Source: Acidobacteriota bacterium | GTDB taxonomy: Bacteria > Acidobacteriota > Vicinamibacteria > Vicinamibacterales > Vicinamibacteraceae | NCBI GenBank assembly: GCA_023418055.1 | Contig: JAEZDP010000045.1 | Span: 1 to 9,658, forward strand | Length of the DNA: 9,658 nucleotides | Reading direction: 5' to 3' | Shown here: positions 7,301 through 9,658 of the stretch, piece after piece | Layout of the letters: the number at the start of each line of letters is the position of its first letter | Position numbering within the stretch: the stretch's first letter is position 1 | The notes under the pieces: generated by a model | Seen by the model: the letters and a program-made list of their open reading frames with translations, nothing else | Databases searched by the model: none | Told to the model about the DNA's origin: nothing | Made by a program: the position numbers and the translations under genes

Positions 7301-7479
7301 AGAACGCCATCGGCACCGGCGTGCTCGGCGGCGTCATCGCGGCCACGTTCCTCGGGGTGCTGCTGATTCCCGTGTTCTTCGTCGTCATCAGACAGCTGTT
7401 CACCCGCACGCCGACGCCATCGACTGCCGATGCGCCGGTCGCGTCACACGACACGCTGTCATTGCAGGAGGGGCACTGA
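4312..7479 (+). CDS. RND multidrug efflux pump, HAE1 family (AcrB/MexB-like)
   Basis: This 1055-residue inner-membrane transporter uses the proton gradient to export hydrophobic or amphiphilic compounds as a trimer. It opens with the classic MARFFIDRPIFAWVIAI, and the twelve membrane segments and two large periplasmic loops fall where expected (loops about 30-335 and 560-868). The proton-relay residues are present: D407 and D408 in LLVDDAIVVVEN, K938 in SKNAILIVEFAKD, and R968 and T975, equivalent to AcrB K940, R971 and T978. The switch loop around 613-621 (GFSFAGRGQN) and FLPDEDQG near 563 are typical of HAE1. Because the Asp pair and switch loop match drug pumps, a metal-exporting HME pump is unlikely. 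Full length and intact. It follows the adaptor with a 1-base overlap and is followed by the channel gene after 2 bases. Substrates are not predictable from the residues I can see. Confidence 0.97.
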   Translation: MARFFIDRPIFAWVIAIVIMLAGALSVVTLPVAQYPAIAPPAITITATYPGASARTLEDTVTQVIEQRMKGLDYLQYVAANSDASGMMTMTLTFDPAADPDIAQVQVQNKLQLALPLLPQEVQRQGVQVSKARSNILMVLGFVSTDGRMTATDISDYVAANVQDRVSRVQGVGSVIAFGSQYAMRIWLDPTKLQNYRMTPSDVRAAIVAQNAQVSAGQLGAAPSVEGQRLNATITAQTRLQRPEQFEQIVLRSDDRGAVVRLEDVARVELGSEMYDVFSRFNGNPSSGIAVQLATGANALQTAEQVRAVVNEMSGFFPPGLESVVAFDTTPFVRISIEEVVKTLIEAIVLVFLVMYLFLQNFRATLIPTLAVPVVLLGTFGVLAAIGYSITTLTMFGMVLAIGLLVDDAIVVVENVERVMHEDGLPPREATRKSMDQITGALIGIALVLSAVFVPMAFFGGSTGVIYRQFSITIVSSMVLSVVVALVLTPALCATILKPVAPGHTMSRRGFFGWFNRSFDRGSRVYQSIIGRLVVRTLPTMVVYVLLVVAMGLLFTRLPTAFLPDEDQGVMYTQVQLPAGSTQEQTLEVMKKVEQHYLENEKDAVQSLFAVTGFSFAGRGQNMGMAFVRLKPWDEREGDTLRVQAVVGRAMASFSQIREAMVFAFAPPAVSELGNASGFTVQLQDRTGQGHEALMAARNQFLGLAAQHPALVGVRPNGLEDTPQYEINVDTERAGALGLTVADINDTLSSAWGSAYVNDFIDRGRVKRVFMQADAPFRMQPEDLGLWYARNRVGEMVPFSSFATTEWSYGSPRLERFNDLSSTELLGAPAPGRSSGEAMAVVEELMAQLPAGFGYEWSGLSFQERLSGSQAPALYAISLLVVFLSLAALYESWSVPFSVMLVVPLGVLGAVMAAGMRGLSNDVYFQVGLLTTIGLASKNAILIVEFAKDLQERGQGLVEATLEASRQRLRPILMTSLAFGLGVLPLVVSTGAGSGSQNAIGTGVLGGVIAATFLGVLLIPVFFVVIRQLFTRTPTPSTADAPVASHDTLSLQEGH
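7466..7473 (+). promoter_or_regulatory. ribosome-binding site of the outer-membrane channel gene
   Basis: AGGAGGGG ends eight bases before the ATG at 7482, inside the last codons of the pump gene. It fixes the channel start at 7482, although the same frame stays open for about 900 bases further upstream. Confidence 0.85.
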
Positions 7480-7481
7480 CC

Positions 7482-8945
7482 ATGTGCCGCAACATCGCGA
7501 TGATCGGCGTGGCGCTTGCGAGCGTCGCGCTTGCCGGCTGCCGCACGATGGCGCCCGAGTACTCACGGCCGGAGGCCCCCGTGCCCGCGCAGTTCCCGGC
7601 GGATGCGAAGGCCGACGCCGGGGGCACACCGGCCGCGGACATCCCGTGGCAGGACTTCTTCAGCGACGAGCGCCTGCGGGCGATCGTCGAGCAGGCGCTG
7701 CAGAACAACCGCGACCTGCGGACGGCCGTACTCAACATCGACAGGGCCCGGGCGCTGTACCGCATCCAGCGGTCGGCACTGATTCCGTCGGTGAACGTCA
7801 CGGCCGGCGGCGTACGCCAGCGGATTCCCGAGGGCCTCTTCGGCGGCGCCGGTGGCGCGTTCAACGCCGAGCAGTATTCGGCCAACGTCGGCGTCAGCGG
7901 CTACGAACTCGACATCTTCGGCCGCATCCGCAGCCTCAACGACCGTGCGGTGCAGACCTATCTCGCGACCACCGAGGCTCGCAAGGCCGTGCAGATTGGC
8001 CTGGTGTCGGAAGTGGCGCAGGCGTATCTCACCTACGCGGCCGACCACGAACGGTTGGCGCTTGCACGCGAGACGCTCGCCAGTCAGCAGGCCTCGCTCG
8101 ACCTCACGCGGCAGCGGCTGGAGGGCGGTGTCGCCTCGGCGCTCGACGTGCGCCAGGCCGAGACCACCGTGGAGACCGCGCGCAGCGACGTGGCGAGGTT
8201 CACCGCCCTCGTGGCCCAGGACCGCAATGCGCTCGATCTCGTCGTCGGCGCCTCGGTGCCGGCGGATCTGCTGCCTGACGCGCCGCTCGATCCCGTGACG
8301 GCGCTGGACGACCTGCCGGCAGGCGTGCCCTCCGACGTGCTGCTGCGCCGGCCCGACATCGTGGCGGCCGAGCACCAGTTGCGTGCGATGTATGCCAACA
8401 TCGGCGCCGCCCGGGCCAACTTCTTTCCGACCATCAGCCTCACCGGATCCGTGGGGGTGGCGAGTCGCGCGCTGACCAGCCTCTTCACGGCCGGCTCGGG
8501 CGCCTGGGCGTTCCTGCCCCAGATGGTGGTGCCCGTCTTCAACGCGGGCCGGAACCGCGCAACGCTCGAGGTCGCCGAAGTGGACCGCGAACTGGCGGTG
8601 GCCTCGTACGAACAGGCCGTGCAGCGGGCGTTTCGCGAAGTGGCCGATGCCCTGGCGGTGCGCGGCACCATTGACGAACAGATCGCAGCACAACAGGCGC
8701 TGGTGACTGCCGCGGAAGACGGCTTGCGCCTGGCCGACGCTCGATTCCGCGGCGGCGTCGACAGCTACCTCCCCGTGCTCGATGCGCAACGGGGGCTCTA
8801 CCAGTCGCAGCAGGGACTCATCGCCGCCCGGCTGGCACGTGCCGCGAACCTCGTCAGCCTGTACCGGTCGCTTGGCGGCGGCTGGACCGAACCTGTCGCA
8901 GCCGAGACGGTGGGCGTCTCCACCGGGACCGCACCGACGAGGTAG
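7482..8945 (+). CDS. RND efflux outer-membrane channel lipoprotein (NodT/OprM family)
   Basis: This 487-residue protein is the trimeric outer-membrane duct of the exporter. The N-terminus is a lipoprotein signal ending in LAGC, with Cys20 lipidated, followed by PEYSRPEAPVP, the usual start of the OprM/NodT group. Two OEP repeats follow, about 60-265 and 285-470. The linker between them carries the family signature VPSDVLLRRPDI (282-293), followed by AEHQLRAMYANIGAARANFF. The first repeat contains YELDIFGRIRSLNDRA, and the second has FNAGRNRATLEVAEV and SYLPVLDAQRGLYQSQ. Start chosen from the strong ribosome-binding site and the lipobox. It completes the operon as the third gene, so this exporter need not borrow a TolC encoded elsewhere. 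No truncation or unusual feature is visible. The C-terminal tail after GGGWTEP is short and non-conserved. Confidence 0.96.
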   Translation: MCRNIAMIGVALASVALAGCRTMAPEYSRPEAPVPAQFPADAKADAGGTPAADIPWQDFFSDERLRAIVEQALQNNRDLRTAVLNIDRARALYRIQRSALIPSVNVTAGGVRQRIPEGLFGGAGGAFNAEQYSANVGVSGYELDIFGRIRSLNDRAVQTYLATTEARKAVQIGLVSEVAQAYLTYAADHERLALARETLASQQASLDLTRQRLEGGVASALDVRQAETTVETARSDVARFTALVAQDRNALDLVVGASVPADLLPDAPLDPVTALDDLPAGVPSDVLLRRPDIVAAEHQLRAMYANIGAARANFFPTISLTGSVGVASRALTSLFTAGSGAWAFLPQMVVPVFNAGRNRATLEVAEVDRELAVASYEQAVQRAFREVADALAVRGTIDEQIAAQQALVTAAEDGLRLADARFRGGVDSYLPVLDAQRGLYQSQQGLIAARLARAANLVSLYRSLGGGWTEPVAAETVGVSTGTAPTR

Positions 8946-8988
8946 GTGGACGCGCTTCGGGGGTAGGATGGAAGTGAAGACACATCGC

Positions 8989-9007
8989 GCGCCGGATGCT
9001 CCGGCGC
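8989..9007 (+). terminator. strong GC hairpin after the efflux operon (terminator-like, or part of the sod leader)
   Basis: A perfect 8-bp inverted repeat, GCGCCGGA (8989-8996) and TCCGGCGC (9000-9007), with a 3-nt TGC loop, lies 43 bases after the channel stop. No T-tract follows, so it is not a textbook intrinsic terminator. It could end or slow efflux transcription, stabilise the mRNA 3' end, or belong to the leader of the dismutase gene. Confidence 0.45.
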
Positions 9008-9016
9008 CGTCCATTC

Positions 9017-9037
9017 CGCGTCCGCCTGGCGGATGCG
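9017..9037 (+). other. second hairpin directly upstream of the sod ribosome-binding site
   Basis: CGCGTCCGC (9017-9025) pairs with GCGGATGCG (9029-9037) around a 3-nt CTG loop, giving nine pairs including one G-U. It ends seven bases before the AGGAGA site of the dismutase gene. Together with the hairpin at 8989-9007 it makes a compact structured leader. A regulatory role is possible but unproven. Confidence 0.45.
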
Positions 9038-9044
9038 CCCATAC

Positions 9045-9050
9045 AGGAGA
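9045..9050 (+). promoter_or_regulatory. ribosome-binding site that fixes the superoxide dismutase start
   Basis: AGGAGA lies six bases before ATG 9057. An in-frame ATG at 9033 lies upstream of this site and inside the second hairpin. Only the 9057 start gives a normal signal peptide (MRRLGLAFGCAAL), so it is preferred. Confidence 0.85.
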
Positions 9051-9056
9051 CTAGAC

Positions 9057-9587
9057 ATGCGACGACTCGGACTCGCGTTTGGATGTGCGGCACTCATGAC
9101 GATGGCGACCGTGGGCCATGCGCAACAGACCGTGCACGTGTCCCTCAAGGACAACAAGGGGCAGGATGTGGGCCATGCCATGATCTCGGGCGCGAAGGAG
9201 GGCGGGGTGTCCATCGCCCTGTCGCTGAAGAACCTGCCCGCGGGCGAACATGCCCTGCACTTCCATCAGGTGGCCAAGTGCGAGGGCGACTTCACCTCGG
9301 CCGGCCCGCACTTCAATCCGACCAAGAAGCAGCACGGTCTCGAGAACCCCCAGGGACACCACGCCGGGGACATGCCGAACATCACGGTGACCGCCAAGGG
9401 CACGCTCGAGCAGACCGTGGCCAACAAGAACGTCTCGCTCGGTGACGGTGCCAACTCGCTCTTCGCCAATGGCGGCACGGCCCTCGTGATTCACGCCTCG
9501 GCCGACGACATGAAGAGCGACCCGGCCGGCAACGCGGGCGCCCGCATCGCCTGCGGCACCATCACGAAGGGTGGGGGCACGAGGTAG
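9057..9587 (+). CDS. sodC: Cu/Zn superoxide dismutase, exported (SodC-like)
   Basis: This 176-residue precursor should convert superoxide to oxygen and hydrogen peroxide in the periplasm. A signal peptide covers about 1-22, with probable cleavage after GHA (20-22). All metal ligands are in place with the spacing of human SOD1: copper ligands H68 and H70 (LHFH), bridging H85 (GPHFNP), zinc ligands H93, H102 and D105 (HHAGD), and copper ligand H146 (VIHA). The disulfide Cys pair C75/C166 and the active-site Arg R163 (ARIACG) are also present. Mature size is normal for a bacterial enzyme. The gene lies 111 bases after the efflux operon, behind two hairpins. I found no convincing promoter of its own, so both read-through from the efflux operon and an unrecognised promoter are possible. 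Confidence 0.95.
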   Translation: MRRLGLAFGCAALMTMATVGHAQQTVHVSLKDNKGQDVGHAMISGAKEGGVSIALSLKNLPAGEHALHFHQVAKCEGDFTSAGPHFNPTKKQHGLENPQGHHAGDMPNITVTAKGTLEQTVANKNVSLGDGANSLFANGGTALVIHASADDMKSDPAGNAGARIACGTITKGGGTR

Positions 9588-9605
9588 TTCACGGGCCCAG
9601 ACCTA

Positions 9606-9640
9606 ACGGTCTACGGTCCACGGTCCACGGTCTACGGTCC
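9606..9640. repeat. tandem heptamer array, five copies of ACGGTCY
   Basis: Five back-to-back 7-bp units start at 9606, 9613, 9620, 9627 and 9634, with final base T, C, C, T, C. The first starts 19 bases after the sod stop. Only the last base of the unit varies. The array is intergenic as far as the window shows and looks like a simple-sequence or dispersed intergenic repeat. It may continue or recur beyond the edge. No function can be read from it. Confidence 0.85.
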
Positions 9641-9658
9641 ACTCGGAACTGCGGCGTG

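Noticed and set aside
6564..7481. A long in-frame upstream extension of the channel gene
   Set aside because: It overlaps the pump gene in another frame and reads as Arg/Gly/Ala-rich noise. The lipobox and the AGGAGGGG site fix the start at 7482.
8946..8988. TAGGAT (8964-8969) as a promoter for the dismutase gene
   Set aside because: No acceptable -35 box at 16-18 bp upstream.
9033..9056. An upstream ATG for the superoxide dismutase (eight extra residues)
   Set aside because: It lies before the ribosome-binding site and inside a hairpin, and would spoil the signal peptide.
9599..9612. A small hairpin (AGACC/GGTCT, 4-nt loop) as terminator of the dismutase gene
   Set aside because: Only five pairs with no T-tract, and half of it is the first heptamer repeat.
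9606..9640. The heptamer array as a CRISPR-like array
   Set aside because: The units are 7 bp and contiguous, with no spacers and no cas genes nearby.

Overview
The window comes from a GC-rich Gram-negative bacterium. An acidobacterium of the Vicinamibacteria type is my best guess, mainly because the M56 peptidase here carries a CarboxypepD_reg-like domain and a TonB C-terminal domain. That architecture, next to a BlaI-type repressor, is common in Acidobacteriota. The assignment is an inference from domain style, not from a marker gene.

Layout. (1) 1-275, plus strand: the 3' end of a D-2-hydroxyacid dehydrogenase gene, cut by the window edge. (2) 313-2315, minus strand: a two-gene unit, blaI-like repressor then M56 (BlaR1-like) membrane metallopeptidase, overlapping by four bases (ATGA). 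In front of it lies an AT-rich control region with two near-identical dyads 20 bp apart, and the repressor appears to be read from a leaderless or nearly leaderless transcript. (3) 2374-3024, minus strand: a TetR-family repressor, divergent from (4) 3140-8945, plus strand: a complete tripartite RND efflux operon (adaptor lipoprotein, AcrB-type HAE1 pump, OprM/NodT-type outer-membrane lipoprotein) with 1-base overlap and 2-base spacing between genes. The 115-base divergent region contains a near-consensus sigma70 promoter whose -10 box sits inside a 20-bp palindrome. A second palindrome lies exactly 18 bp downstream. This is a clear TetR-style repression site. (5) 9057-9587, plus strand: a secreted Cu/Zn superoxide dismutase with all metal ligands, preceded by two strong hairpins. 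(6) 9606-9640: five tandem copies of a 7-bp unit, ACGGTCY.

How the parts work together. The TetR protein most likely represses the efflux operon, and perhaps itself, until a ligand releases it. The operon then supplies all three parts of an envelope-spanning exporter. The BlaI/M56 pair looks like a separate membrane-signal switch: BlaR1-like topology is kept, but the beta-lactam-binding sensor is replaced by periplasmic CarboxypepD_reg-like and TonB_C domains. What it senses and controls is unknown. The superoxide dismutase is probably an independent periplasmic oxidative-stress gene.

Most of the window consists of familiar families. The parts that deserve a second look are the sensor-swapped M56 protein with its tandem operators, the paired efflux operators, the structured leader of the dismutase gene and the terminal heptamer array. 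I see no sign of CRISPR, prophage, insertion sequence, tRNA or rRNA. Every gap between genes is under 120 bases.
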